From JAATGA01 sp047605605 (GTDB taxonomy: Bacteria > Pseudomonadota > Alphaproteobacteria > Rhodobacterales > Rhodobacteraceae): a stretch of DNA of 23,288 nucleotides. The stretch covers positions 1 through 23,288 of the forward strand of contig JASGFG010000062.1 in the NCBI GenBank assembly GCA_047605605.1, read 5' to 3'. Below the pieces are notes generated by a model, which saw nothing but the letters and a program-made list of their open reading frames with translations, was not told the DNA's origin and ran no database searches. Both the position numbers and the translations under genes were made by a program. Shown here piece after piece: positions 1 through 8,079 of this stretch (position 1 is its first letter; every line of letters begins with the position of its first letter).

Positions 1-588
1 CTTGATCCCCTCCAGGATCAACGTCGTCGCCACATCGGCATAATCCTCGCGGCTGATCCGGCCGCCGTCCCTGAACCACATATACATCCAGTTCATCATC
101 CCGAACAAAGACATCGTGACCGGCGTCAGCAGTGGGCGGTCCTTGTCGTCCAGCGCGGGGTTGATCTGGTCCAGCACGGCGGCGAAGCGGCGCACGATGC
201 GGCGCTCCATCGCCAGGATCTGCGCGCGCTGTTCGTCGTTCAGCGCGGATGAGGCGTTCAGCTGCACCTTGTGCTGGTTGTCCGCGCCCCGATAGGTTTC
301 CAGCACCGCGCCCACCAGCTTGCGCAACCGCTGCGGCGGGATCAGGTCGGGGTCGTCGGCCTCTTCCACGGCGGCATCCAGTTCCTCCAGATGCGCCTCG
401 ATGATGGCAAAGATCAGCGCGTCCTTGCCGGGGTAATAGTGATACAGCAGCGCCTTCGACACCTGCGCCTGCGCCGCGATCGAGGACATGGAGGCCTTGT
501 CCATCCCCTGTTCGGCAAAGACCGCCGCGGCGTGGTCAAGGATGCCCCGCTGCTTTTCCTCGAAATCCTGTGCCCGCGTCCGAGCCAT
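1..588 (-). CDS. TetR/AcrR-family transcriptional regulator (C-terminus beyond window)
   Basis: The first 196 codons of a one-component repressor are present; the reading frame is open to the window edge, so the C-terminus is missing. Residues about 14-60 form the TetR helix-turn-helix: an 'AAAVFAEQGMDKASM' helix, then 'IAAQAQVSKALLYHYYPGKD', a close match to the family's recognition helix and 'LYxHFxxK' signature. The remainder is the usual alpha-helical ligand-binding domain, which varies too much to name a ligand. The ATG at 588 is preceded by AGGAAAG at a good distance. It lies 117 nt downstream of paaK on the same strand, so it is probably the last gene of the paa-type operon. TetR proteins called PaaR control phenylacetate genes in several bacteria, sensing the CoA ester. 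By inference this one binds the palindrome at 3342-3353. Family assignment is sure; target and ligand are inference. Confidence 0.9.
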   Translation of the reverse strand, partial: MARTRAQDFEEKQRGILDHAAAVFAEQGMDKASMSSIAAQAQVSKALLYHYYPGKDALIFAIIEAHLEELDAAVEEADDPDLIPPQRLRKLVGAVLETYRGADNQHKVQLNASSALNDEQRAQILAMERRIVRRFAAVLDQINPALDDKDRPLLTPVTMSLFGMMNWMYMWFRDGGRISREDYADVATTLILEGIK

Positions 589-624
589 GGCCGTCTTTCC
601 TGCGAAGGGAGGGAGCTGCCGGAA

Positions 625-643
625 CCCCCTTTAATGAAGGGGG
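625..643 (-). terminator. hairpin downstream of paaK, weak intrinsic terminator
   Basis: A perfect 7-bp stem (ccccctt 625-631 with aaggggg 637-643, loop taatg) lies about 62 nt past the paaK stop codon. Only two T residues follow it in the paaK direction. A second, overlapping GGGCG/CGCCC stem (641-645 with 651-655) competes with it. It may reduce rather than stop readthrough into the TetR gene. Confidence 0.4.
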
Positions 644-705
644 CGACGGGCGCCCCCCTGCCTTTAGCGGCTGGACGGGGTTCTGTCACCCCGCCCGTTG
701 TCGCA

Positions 706-2016
706 TCACTCTTTGGGCCGGTTGTCGATCACGCGCTTGGCCTTGCCTTCGGAGCGGACGACCGAGTTCGGGTCCCTCACCTCGATCTTGGTCGACACGC
801 CGACGACCGCCTTGATGTGATGAGCCAGTTCCTTGGCCGATTTGGCGCGGGCGCCTTCGTCCACATGATCGGGGGCGGCTTCGACATGGACGGTCATGTT
901 GTCCATCCGGCCGGCGCGCGACAGCTCGATCTGGAAATGCGGGGCCAGGCCCTTGCATTTCAGGATCTGCTCTTCGATCTGGGTGGGGAAGACGTTGACG
1001 CCGCGCAGGATGATCATGTCGTCCGACCGGCCGGTGATCTTTTCGATCCGCCGCATCGACCGCGCCGTGCCGGGCAGCAGCCGCGTCAGGTCGCGGGTGC
1101 GGTAACGCACCATCGGCAGACCTTCCTTGGTCAGCGTGGTGAACACCAGTTCCCCCATTTCGCCGTCGGGCAGAACCTCGCCCGTCACCGGGTCGATGAT
1201 CTCGGGGTAGAAATGGTCTTCCCAGATGTGCAGGCCGTCCTTGGTTTCCACGCATTCCATGGCGACGCCCGGCCCCATGACCTCGGACAGGCCATAGATG
1301 TCGACGGCGTGCATGTCGAAGGCCTCCTGGATTTCCTCGCGCATGGAGTTGGTCCACGGCTCGGCACCGAAGATCCCGACCTTGAGCGAGGATTTGCGCG
1401 GGTCCAGCCCCTGACGGCGGAATTCGTCCAGGATCGACAGCATATAGCTGGGCGTCACCATGATGATCGAGGGTTTGAAGTCGTCGATCAGCGTCACCTG
1501 CCGTTCGGTCTGCCCGCCAGAGATCGGGACGACCGTGCAGCCCAGCTTCTCGGCCCCGTAATGCGCGCCAAGGCCGCCGGTGAACAGGCCATAGCCATAG
1601 GCGTTGTGCAGGATGTCGCCGGGCCGCCCGCCGCCCGCGCGGATCGACCGGGCGATCAGGTTGGCCCAGACCTCGATATCGCCCGCGGTATAGCCCACCA
1701 CGGTCGGCTTGCCGGTGGTGCCGGACGACCCGTGGATACGCGCCAGTTTCGCCTGCGGCACGGCGAACATGCCGAAGGGATAGGTATCGCGCAGGTCCTG
1801 TTTGACCGTGAAGGGGAATTTCGCGATGTCCTTCAGCGACTTCAGATCCTCGGGGTGGACATCGGCCGCGATGAACTTGTTGCGGTAGAAGGGCGAGTTT
1901 TCAAAGGCGTGCTTCAGCGACCGCTTCATGCGGTGGAATTGCAGCGCCTCGATTTCATCGCGCGAGGCGATTTCGATCGGGTCCAGGTCTTTGCGGTTCG
2001 GGGTCAGGTCTTCCAT
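706..2016 (-). CDS. paaK: phenylacetate-CoA ligase
   Basis: Cytoplasmic AMP-forming ligase of 436 aa, the usual PaaK length (430-440). It converts phenylacetate, ATP and CoA to phenylacetyl-CoA via an acyl-adenylate. Visible motifs are the P-loop 'SSGTTGKP' at residues 97-104, 'GAEPW' at 217-221, the adenylate motif 'YGLSE' at 241-245, 'RTRDL' at 306-310 and the hinge region 'GRSDDMIILRGVNVFP' at 329-344. These are typical of the PaaK branch of the ANL superfamily and differ from fatty-acyl ligases. The ATG is preceded by GGGAGGA 7-8 nt upstream. The gene lies 30 nt after paaI and is evidently cotranscribed with paaI and paaG. Close relatives activate other aryl acids, so the exact substrate is inferred from family and neighbours. 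Nothing is missing or broken. Confidence 0.93.
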   Translation of the reverse strand: MEDLTPNRKDLDPIEIASRDEIEALQFHRMKRSLKHAFENSPFYRNKFIAADVHPEDLKSLKDIAKFPFTVKQDLRDTYPFGMFAVPQAKLARIHGSSGTTGKPTVVGYTAGDIEVWANLIARSIRAGGGRPGDILHNAYGYGLFTGGLGAHYGAEKLGCTVVPISGGQTERQVTLIDDFKPSIIMVTPSYMLSILDEFRRQGLDPRKSSLKVGIFGAEPWTNSMREEIQEAFDMHAVDIYGLSEVMGPGVAMECVETKDGLHIWEDHFYPEIIDPVTGEVLPDGEMGELVFTTLTKEGLPMVRYRTRDLTRLLPGTARSMRRIEKITGRSDDMIILRGVNVFPTQIEEQILKCKGLAPHFQIELSRAGRMDNMTVHVEAAPDHVDEGARAKSAKELAHHIKAVVGVSTKIEVRDPNSVVRSEGKAKRVIDNRPKE

Positions 2017-2046
2017 GGTTTCCTCCCTTGGAAATTCCGGCGCCGG

Positions 2047-2490
2047 TCACTCCGGCAGATGGGTGCCCTTCACAGTGCGCGAATGGCCGCGGAATTCGGC
2101 CACATGGTCACCGTTCTGGTTGGTGATGCGGATGTCGTAGATGCCCGACCGGCCCCGGCGCGATACTTCGCGCGCGGCTGCGGTCAGCCGGTCGCCGATG
2201 CGGCCGGGGATCAGGTAGGTGATCGAACACTGCTGGGCGACGACCATCTGGTTATAGCTGTTGCAGGCAAAGGCAAAGGCGCTGTCGGCCAGCGTGAACA
2301 TATAGCCGCCGTGGCAGTTGCCATGGCCGTTCGACATGGCGGGCGTGATCTCCATCGACAGCGTGGCCTCACCCGGGGCGATATGGTCCAGCGACATGCC
2401 CAAGCGTTGGCTGGCCGAATCGTCGTTCCACATCGCCTTGGCCGAGGCTTCGGCCAGTTCCTGCGGAGTCATGTCGGATGCGGGTTTCAT
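2047..2490 (-). CDS. paaI: PaaI-type hotdog-fold acyl-CoA thioesterase
   Basis: 147-aa single hotdog domain. PaaI hydrolyses phenylacetyl-CoA and its hydroxylated derivatives and is thought to rescue CoA when ring cleavage stalls. The active-site stretch 'HGNCHGGYMFTLADSAFAF' (residues 56-74) matches E. coli PaaI closely. N54 and D69 are spaced 15 residues apart like the E. coli Asn46/Asp61 pair, and D69 is the expected catalytic acid. Length is normal for the family (about 140 aa). The start codon overlaps the paaG stop in an ATGA, which argues for translational coupling. The order paaG-paaI-paaK on one strand supports a phenylacetyl-CoA context. An exact substrate cannot be read from the sequence. 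Confidence 0.92.
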   Translation of the reverse strand: MKPASDMTPQELAEASAKAMWNDDSASQRLGMSLDHIAPGEATLSMEITPAMSNGHGNCHGGYMFTLADSAFAFACNSYNQMVVAQQCSITYLIPGRIGDRLTAAAREVSRRGRSGIYDIRITNQNGDHVAEFRGHSRTVKGTHLPE

Positions 2491-3281
2491 TGGCCGCGGA
2501 ACTCCGCCTTGCGCTTTTCAAGAAAGGCGGTGACGCCTTCGGCATAATCGGCGCTGCGACCCGCGATCTGTTGCAGGTCGCGCTCCATGTCCAGTTGCTC
2601 GTCAAGGCTGTTGGTGGCGGCGGCCTGGATCAACCGCTTGGTCAGCCCAAGGCCCAGCGTCGGCCCGGCGGCCAGCGATTTCGCCAGCGCATTCGCCTGT
2701 TCCATCAACTCGGCATCCTCGACCGCCTTCCAGATCAGGCCCCAGTCGGCGGCCTTTTCCGCCATCAGGGGTTCCGCCGTCAGGGCCAGCGCCTTGGCGC
2801 GCGGCTCGCCGATGATTCGCGACAGGCTCCATGTGCCGCCCGCATCGGGGACGAGGCCGATCTTGGCAAAGGCCTGGATGAATTTCACCGATTTCGCCGC
2901 CAGAACGATGTCGCAGGCAAAGGCGATGTTCGCGCCCGCACCCGCCGCCACCCCGTTCACCGCGCAGACGACCGGCTTTTCCAGATTCCGAATCAGCCGC
3001 AGCGTGGGGTTGTAGAATGTCTCCAGCGTGTGACCCAGATCCGGGGCCGGGCCACCCTTGCGCGGATCGCGATCGCCCAGATCCTGCCCGGCGCAGAACC
3101 CGCGCCCCGCCCCGGTCAGCAGCACCGCCCGCACGCCTGCGTCATCATGCGCGCGCTGGATCTGCGCACGCAGGGCAAGGTGCATTTCCTCGTTGAATGA
3201 GTTAAGCTTGTCGGGTCGGTTCAGCGTCAGGGTCAGAACGCCATCGGCCAGCGCCGACAGCACGGTTTCCGAACTGGTCAT
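2487..3281 (-). CDS. paaG: PaaG-like enoyl-CoA hydratase/isomerase
   Basis: 264-aa crotonase-fold enzyme. PaaG isomerises ring-1,2-epoxyphenylacetyl-CoA to the oxepin-CoA and also shifts double bonds in later intermediates. Visible features are the oxyanion-hole segment 'GRGFCAGQDLGDRDP' (residues 59-73), which has the PaaG-like 'AGQDL', the second oxyanion segment around 'NGVAAGAGANIA' (109-120), and 'GLVPDAGGTW' (142-151). In the last of these, D146 occupies the position of the single catalytic Asp of PaaG, where simple hydratases have Glu. That favours isomerase over hydratase. The start is fixed by GGGAG 7 nt before the ATG. It is the first gene of the minus-strand operon, diverging from the transport operon across a 229-bp gap. 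Other enoyl-CoA isomerases share the fold, so PaaG is likely but not proven. Confidence 0.88.
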   Translation of the reverse strand: MTSSETVLSALADGVLTLTLNRPDKLNSFNEEMHLALRAQIQRAHDDAGVRAVLLTGAGRGFCAGQDLGDRDPRKGGPAPDLGHTLETFYNPTLRLIRNLEKPVVCAVNGVAAGAGANIAFACDIVLAAKSVKFIQAFAKIGLVPDAGGTWSLSRIIGEPRAKALALTAEPLMAEKAADWGLIWKAVEDAELMEQANALAKSLAAGPTLGLGLTKRLIQAAATNSLDEQLDMERDLQQIAGRSADYAEGVTAFLEKRKAEFRGQ

Positions 3282-3327
3282 GATATTCTCCCTTTCCGTC
3301 GGAAATTCCGCCGGTCCTCGCAGATTC

Positions 3328-3361
3328 TTGTTGCATAAACCGACCGGCCGGTCAATGATAA
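3328..3361. promoter_or_regulatory. divergent control region with perfect palindrome, probable TetR operator
   Basis: gaccggccggtc at 3342-3353 is a perfect 12-bp palindrome in the gap between the divergent paaG and binding-protein genes. The left side extends to ACCGACCGG, the kind of half-site common for TetR regulators of acyl-CoA catabolism; the right half is less complete. On the plus strand it falls between a TTGCAT (3331-3336) and an AATGAT/TGATAA (3354-3361) spaced like -35 and -10 boxes. On the minus strand TTGACC (3355-3350) overlaps it. Binding there could block both promoters. No other strong palindrome was seen in 3282-3510. The promoter boxes are weak guesses; the palindrome is certain. 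Confidence 0.55.
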
Positions 3362-3510
3362 ACCCAAGCCGGAAGGGAGGTCATCCGGCGGGGAGGATCG
3401 TCAGCATCTGCCGTTCGGCCGCTTTCGGGCGGCACTTGGCCTGTGCCGATGGCTTTTCCGTGCACCTTCCCCGGCAGCCCGATACCGCGCATTCCATGGG
3501 AGGAATCACG

Positions 3511-4656
3511 ATGAAAAAGACCCTGACCACCACCGCCCTGGGCCTGATGGCCGCAATGGGCCTGACCTCTGCCGCGCTGGCCGACATCAAGATCGGCGCC
3601 AGCATTTCGGCAACCGGCCCCGCCGCATTCCTGGGCGACCCCGAGTTCAAGACGCTGGAAATGCTGGTTGAGGATATGAACGCCAAGGGCGGCATCAACG
3701 GCGAAAAGGTCGAGCTGGTGATGTATGACGACGGCGGCGACCCGAACAAGGCGCGCACCTTCGCCACCCGTCTGGTCGAAGATGACGAGGTTTCGGCCAT
3801 CATCGGCGGCACCACCACCGGCACGTCGATGTCGATCCTTGCCGTTGCCGAGGATGCCGAGGTGCCCTTCATCTCGCTGGCCGGCGCCATCGACATCATC
3901 GACCCGGTGAAGCCTTTCACCTTCAAGACGCCGCACACCGACCGCATGGCCTGCCAGAAGATCTTCGAGGATATGAAGAAGCAGGGCTATACCAAGATCG
4001 GCATGATTTCCGGCACCGACGGTTTCGGCGCCTCGATGCAGGCGCAGTGCAAGAAGGTCGTGGACGACTACGGCATCGAGATCGTGGCGGACGAGACCTA
4101 CGATCCGAAGGACGCCGACATGACGGCGCAGCTGACCAAGATCAAGAATGCCGCGGGCATTCAGGCGGTGCTGAACCCCGGCTTTGGTCAGGGCCCGTCG
4201 ATCGTGACGCGGAACTACAAGCAGCTGGCGATCGCCCTGCCGCTGTATCAGTCGCATGGCGTTGCGTCGAACGGCTTCATCGAACTGGCGGGGCCTGAGG
4301 CTGCCGAGGGCGTGCGCCTGCCGGGCACCGCGCTGCTGGTGGCGGACCTGCTGCCGGATGGCGACGTGCAGAAACCCGTCGTCATCGCGTACAAGACCGA
4401 GTTCGAGGCCAAGACCGGCACCCCGGTCGGCACCTTCGGCGGCTATGCCCATGACGCCTTCCTGATCATGACCGACGCCATCGCCCGCGCAGGCTCCAGC
4501 GAACCGGCTGCGATCCGCGATGCCATCGAGGCGACCAAGGGTCTGGCCGGCACCACCGGCGTCTATACCTTTACCCCCGAAGATCACCTTGGGCTGGACC
4601 TGTCGGCCTTCCGTATGCTGGAGATCAAGGGCGGCAAATGGGCGCTGGTCGAGTGA
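3511..4656 (+). CDS. branched-chain-amino-acid-type ABC transporter substrate-binding protein
   Basis: 381-aa periplasmic binding protein of the Leu/Ile/Val-binding (Peripla_BP_6) family. A Sec signal peptide is clear: MKK, a hydrophobic core, and cleavage likely after 'ALA' at residue 24. The mature protein begins 'DIKIGASISATGPAAFLGDP', the usual first strand and ligand loop, followed by 'MYDDGGDPNKA' and 'IIGGTTTGTSMSI'. The ATG at 3511 is chosen because GGGAGGAA lies just upstream and the signal peptide starts there; the frame stays open upstream but without a signal. It is the first gene of an operon with two permeases and two ATPases. This family also carries aromatic acids, amides and urea. 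With paaK/paaG next door and divergent, an aryl or aliphatic carboxylate is a reasonable inferred ligand, though leucine-type amino acids cannot be excluded. Confidence 0.9.
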   Translation: MKKTLTTTALGLMAAMGLTSAALADIKIGASISATGPAAFLGDPEFKTLEMLVEDMNAKGGINGEKVELVMYDDGGDPNKARTFATRLVEDDEVSAIIGGTTTGTSMSILAVAEDAEVPFISLAGAIDIIDPVKPFTFKTPHTDRMACQKIFEDMKKQGYTKIGMISGTDGFGASMQAQCKKVVDDYGIEIVADETYDPKDADMTAQLTKIKNAAGIQAVLNPGFGQGPSIVTRNYKQLAIALPLYQSHGVASNGFIELAGPEAAEGVRLPGTALLVADLLPDGDVQKPVVIAYKTEFEAKTGTPVGTFGGYAHDAFLIMTDAIARAGSSEPAAIRDAIEATKGLAGTTGVYTFTPEDHLGLDLSAFRMLEIKGGKWALVE

Positions 4657-4666
4657 CCTGACCCCC

Positions 4667-4690
4667 GGTCCCCGCGCCCACGCGGGGACC
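4667..4690 (+). promoter_or_regulatory. intra-operon hairpin after the binding-protein gene
   Basis: A perfect 10-bp GC-rich stem (ggtccccgcg 4667-4676 with cgcggggacc 4681-4690, loop ccca) starts 10 nt after the binding-protein stop and lies 65 nt before livH. No T-run follows, so it is not a standard intrinsic terminator. Hairpins in this position are known to stabilise the upstream mRNA against 3' decay or partly terminate, giving more binding protein than permease. Confidence 0.6.
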
Positions 4691-4755
4691 GACCAACGCC
4701 GGGAACGGCGCAGCCAGACAAACCCCAAGTCCCGCATTCCGTGCCCGGAGGCCCC

Positions 4756-5628
4756 ATGTCGGAACTTCTGCAATTCCTCTTTTCCGGGGTGACGGTCGGC
4801 GCCGTCTATGCGCTGGTCGCCCTTGGCTTCACCATCATCTACAACGCATCCGACGTGGTGAACTTTGCCCAGGGCGAGTTCGTCATGCTGGGCGGGATGA
4901 TCACGTTCTTCGCCCATGCGGCGGGCCTGCCGCTGCCGCTGGCGGCGCTGGTCGCCATCGTGGCGACGGCGGCCCTGGGGGTGGCGATGTACAAGCTGAC
5001 CATCGAACCCGCGCGCGGCGCGCCGGTCGTGTCGCTGATCATCATCACCATCGGCGCGTCGATCTTCATTCAAGGCGCCGCGCAACTGGTGTTCGACAAG
5101 CAGATCCACAGCTTTCCCGCCTTTTCGGGCGATGATCCGATCCGCATCGGCGGCGCGACGATCCTGCCGCAAAGCCTTTGGGTGATCGGCGGGGCCATCG
5201 TGGTCTTTGTCGGCCTGTGGGTGTTCTTCACGAAAACCCTGCTGGGGCGCGCGGTTCTGGCCACGTCGAACAACCGGCTGGCGGCGCAGCTGGTGGGGAT
5301 CAACACCAATTTTGTCATGACGCTGTCCTTTGCCCTGTCCGCGGCCATCGGGGCACTGGCCGGGGTGCTGGCGACGCCGATCACCTTGACCGCCTACAGT
5401 GTCGGCATCGGTTTCGCGCTGAAAGGTTTTGCGGGCGCGATGCTGGGCGGCATGGGCAACCCCAAGGGTGCACTGGCGGGCGGGTTCCTGATCGGCCTGA
5501 TCGAGGCGCTGACCGCCGGATACCTGTCGTCGCACTACAAGGATGCGGCGGCCTTCATCGTGATCCTGGCGGTGCTGTTCTTCATGCCGCAGGGTCTGTT
5601 CGGCAAGAAATCGACGGATCGGGTGTGA
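4756..5628 (+). CDS. livH: branched-chain ABC transporter permease, LivH type
   Basis: 290-aa inner-membrane permease subunit. The hallmark segment 'YNASDVVNFAQGEFVMLGGM' lies near residues 30-49, after the first hydrophobic helix 'GVTVGAVYALVALGFTII'. About eight hydrophobic segments are visible, and the cytoplasmic coupling region 'GFALKGFAGAMLGGMGNPKG' lies towards the C-terminus. The ATG at 4756 is preferred over a GTG at 4741, because GGAGG (4747-4751) sits directly before it and the family normally starts with a few polar residues and the first helix. It pairs with the LivM homologue immediately downstream, separated by only two bases. Substrate is set mainly by the binding protein and so is unknown. 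Confidence 0.92.
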   Translation: MSELLQFLFSGVTVGAVYALVALGFTIIYNASDVVNFAQGEFVMLGGMITFFAHAAGLPLPLAALVAIVATAALGVAMYKLTIEPARGAPVVSLIIITIGASIFIQGAAQLVFDKQIHSFPAFSGDDPIRIGGATILPQSLWVIGGAIVVFVGLWVFFTKTLLGRAVLATSNNRLAAQLVGINTNFVMTLSFALSAAIGALAGVLATPITLTAYSVGIGFALKGFAGAMLGGMGNPKGALAGGFLIGLIEALTAGYLSSHYKDAAAFIVILAVLFFMPQGLFGKKSTDRV

Positions 5629-5630
5629 CC

Positions 5631-6587
5631 ATGAAACTGACCGCCAAATCCGCAACGCTTCTGGTTTTGCTGGCGCTGATCGCGCTGACGCCGTTCTTCT
5701 TTCCGTCGAACTATTACTACCGGGTCGGGGCGCTGATCTTCGTCAACGGCATTGCCGTGACGGGGATCGTGATCCTGACCGGCTATGCGGGCCAGATCAG
5801 TCTGGGCCATGCCGGTTTCGCCGGGATCGGGGCCTATGCCTGCGCGCTGGCCCCGGTTCATCTCGGGCTGCACCCGTCGCTGTCGGTGGTGCTGGGGGCG
5901 GCGATTTCGGCCGTGCTGGCCTACCTTGTCGGGCGGCCGATCCTGCGGCTGAAGGGATATTACCTGGCCGTCGCCACGCTGGGCCTCGGCATCCTCGTCT
6001 CGATGGTGCTGAACAACGAACGCGACCTGACCCATGGCCCCGACGGGATCGAGGTGCCGGAACTGGGCCTGCGCGGGCTGCTGAAGGACTGGGGGCTGGA
6101 CATGTCGAACGGCCAGTTCTGGTATTTCTTCTGCGGGCTGTGTCTGCTGATCGGCGCATGGCTGGCGCTGAACCTCTATTCCAGTCCCACGGGCCGGGCG
6201 CTGCGGGCGCTGCACGGGTCCGAGGTCGCGGCGCGCACCGTGGGCGTGGATGTAGCGCGGTTGAAGTTGCAGGCCTTTGTCATCTCGTCGGTCTATGCCT
6301 CGGTCTCGGGCTCGCTGCTGGCCTTGCAGAACAAGTTCATCACGCCGGATGTCGCGGGCTTCATGCACTCGATCGAGATGGTGACGATGGCGGTTCTGGG
6401 CGGCGCAGGCTCGGTCCTGGGCGCGATCTTCGGCGCCGGCATCCTGACGCTGCTGCCGCAGGTTCTGACCGTGTTTGCCGAATACGAACAGATGGTGCTG
6501 GGTCTGGTGATGATGCTGGTGATGATCTTCCTGCGCGAGGGGCTGCTGCCGTCCATCCTGCGCAAGGTGAGGGGGAGGGGCGAATGA
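5631..6587 (+). CDS. livM: branched-chain ABC transporter permease, LivM type
   Basis: 318-aa second permease subunit. Characteristic stretches are 'GYAGQISLGHAGFAGIGAYA' (near residues 50-70), 'RLKGYYLAVATLGLG', 'NNERDLTHGPDGIEVP' and 'SPTGRALRALHGSEVAARTV', the last being the coupling loop that contacts the ATPases. About nine transmembrane segments can be picked out. The ATG at 5631 begins two bases after the livH stop, and the stop overlaps the livG start in ATGA, so the gene is translationally coupled on both sides. Length is normal and all family landmarks are present. Confidence 0.92.
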   Translation: MKLTAKSATLLVLLALIALTPFFFPSNYYYRVGALIFVNGIAVTGIVILTGYAGQISLGHAGFAGIGAYACALAPVHLGLHPSLSVVLGAAISAVLAYLVGRPILRLKGYYLAVATLGLGILVSMVLNNERDLTHGPDGIEVPELGLRGLLKDWGLDMSNGQFWYFFCGLCLLIGAWLALNLYSSPTGRALRALHGSEVAARTVGVDVARLKLQAFVISSVYASVSGSLLALQNKFITPDVAGFMHSIEMVTMAVLGGAGSVLGAIFGAGILTLLPQVLTVFAEYEQMVLGLVMMLVMIFLREGLLPSILRKVRGRGE

Positions 6588-7390
6588 ACACGCGCGACAC
6601 CACCAATACGCTCCTTTCGGTCGAAGGGCTGGGTATCGCCTTTGGCGGGTTGAAGGCGGTCAATGACGTGACCTTTGCCGTCAAACCGGGCGAGATCGTT
6701 TCGGTCATCGGGCCGAACGGCGCGGGGAAGACCACGCTGTTCAACATGATCTCGGGCGTCTACATGCCCGGATCGGGCAAGGTGCGGCTGGGGGGCGAGG
6801 ATGTGACCGGCATGGCCCCGCATCTTTTGGCCCGCCGGGGAATGAGCCGGACGTTTCAGAACCTGCAAATCTTCCAGTCGATGACGGTGCTGGAAAACGC
6901 GGTGACGGGCTATCATTTGCAGGAAAAGGGGCCGGTTGTGGCCGACCTGCTGGGCCTGCCCGGATCGCGCCGCCGCGCCAAGGCGGCAGAGAAAGGCGCG
7001 CGGAAACTGCTGGCCCGCGTCGGCCTTGACCGCGCGGCCGAGCGTGAGGCGGGGAACCTGTCCTATGGCTCGCTCAAACGGCTGGAGATTGCGCGGGCCC
7101 TGGCCCTGAACCCGAAGATCCTGCTGCTGGACGAACCGGCCGCGGGCTGCAACGCGGTGGAAACCGAGGAGATCGACCATCTGATCGCCGAGGTCGCGGC
7201 CTCGGGCGTGGCGATCCTGCTGGTGGAACATGACATGAAGATGGTCATGCGCATTTCCAATCACATCGTGGTGCTGGACCATGGCGAAAAGATCGCCGAG
7301 GGCGATCCGGCCACGGTCAGCCGCAACCCGGCGGTGATCGCCGCCTATCTTGGGGCCGAGAATCTGGAGACCGAGAATGCTGACGGTTGA
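6584..7390 (+). CDS. livG: branched-chain ABC transporter ATPase, LivG type
   Basis: 268-aa cytoplasmic ATPase. Walker A is 'GPNGAGKTT' (residues 43-51), the Q-loop is in 'MSRTFQNLQIF' (87-97), the signature is 'LSYGSLKRLEIARAL' (159-173), Walker B is 'ILLLDEPAAG' (179-188) and the switch histidine is H216 in 'VEHDM'. 'DEPAAGCN' and the extra segment between Q-loop and signature are typical of LivG rather than LivF. The usual 'GQQRR' after LSY is replaced by 'GSLKR', a mild variation. The start codon overlaps the livM stop in ATGA. It forms a heterodimer with the LivF homologue that follows. Confidence 0.92.
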   Translation: MNTRDTTNTLLSVEGLGIAFGGLKAVNDVTFAVKPGEIVSVIGPNGAGKTTLFNMISGVYMPGSGKVRLGGEDVTGMAPHLLARRGMSRTFQNLQIFQSMTVLENAVTGYHLQEKGPVVADLLGLPGSRRRAKAAEKGARKLLARVGLDRAAEREAGNLSYGSLKRLEIARALALNPKILLLDEPAAGCNAVETEEIDHLIAEVAASGVAILLVEHDMKMVMRISNHIVVLDHGEKIAEGDPATVSRNPAVIAAYLGAENLETENADG

Positions 7391-8078
7391 GGGGCTGCGT
7401 TCCCGCTATGGGCGGATCGAGGTGCTGCACGGCATCGACCTGACGGTCGATTCGGGCGAGATCGTCACCGTGGTCGGCGCCAACGGGGCGGGCAAGACCA
7501 CGCTTCTGCGCTGTCTGTCCGGGGTGCAGCCGGTGACGGGGGGCAGCATCACCTTTCGCGGCGAGGCGCTGACTCCGGTTCCCGCCTTCAAGCGGCTGCG
7601 CCGCGGGCTGGCCCAATCGCCCGAGGGGCGGCAGATCTTCACCAACCTGTCGGTCGAGGAGAACCTGCGGCTGGGGGCGTTCCTGTTCAGCGACGACCGG
7701 GTGGAAAAGGACATGGAGGATGCCTTCCAGATGTTCCCGATCCTGCGGGAAAAGCGCAATCTGGCGGCGGGCGGCCTGTCGGGCGGGCAGCAGCAGATGC
7801 TGGCCATGGCCCGCGCGCTGATGGGGCGGCCGTCCTGCCTGTTGCTGGACGAGCCGTCGATGGGGCTGGCGCCGATCATCGTTCAGCAGATCTTCGATGT
7901 GGTGAAGGGGTTGAAGGGGCTGGGTGTCACCGTCCTTCTGGTGGAACAGAACGCGTTTGGCGCGTTGAAGATCGCCGACCGGGGGTATGTGATGGAAACC
8001 GGCCATATCACCATGTCGGGCGCGGCCGCAGAACTGATCGCCGACCCGCGCATCCGCGAAGCCTATCTGGGGATCTGA
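7377..8078 (+). CDS. livF: branched-chain ABC transporter ATPase, LivF type
   Basis: 233-aa ATPase with Walker A 'GANGAGKTT', the LivF-typical 'LAQSPEGRQIFTNLSVEENL', signature 'LSGGQQQMLAMARALM', Walker B 'CLLLDEPSMGLAP' and switch histidine position replaced by Gln in 'VEQN', which is normal for LivF. The ATG at 7377 lies inside the end of livG (14-bp overlap), and the protein begins directly with the first beta strand 'MLTVEGLRSRYGRIEVLHG'. With the upstream genes it completes a five-gene transporter. The stop is followed after one base by the hydratase/dehydrogenase gene, placing catabolism and transport in one transcript. Confidence 0.92.
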   Translation: MLTVEGLRSRYGRIEVLHGIDLTVDSGEIVTVVGANGAGKTTLLRCLSGVQPVTGGSITFRGEALTPVPAFKRLRRGLAQSPEGRQIFTNLSVEENLRLGAFLFSDDRVEKDMEDAFQMFPILREKRNLAAGGLSGGQQQMLAMARALMGRPSCLLLDEPSMGLAPIIVQQIFDVVKGLKGLGVTVLLVEQNAFGALKIADRGYVMETGHITMSGAAAELIADPRIREAYLGI

Positions 8079-8079
8079 A

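Noticed and set aside
271..2547. 758-codon plus-strand open frame
   Set aside because: Mirror of the TetR, paaK and paaI genes on the minus strand; no domain, no ribosome-binding site.
3352..5655. 767-codon minus-strand open frame
   Set aside because: Antisense to the binding-protein and livH genes; composition dominated by Arg, His, Gln and Asp.
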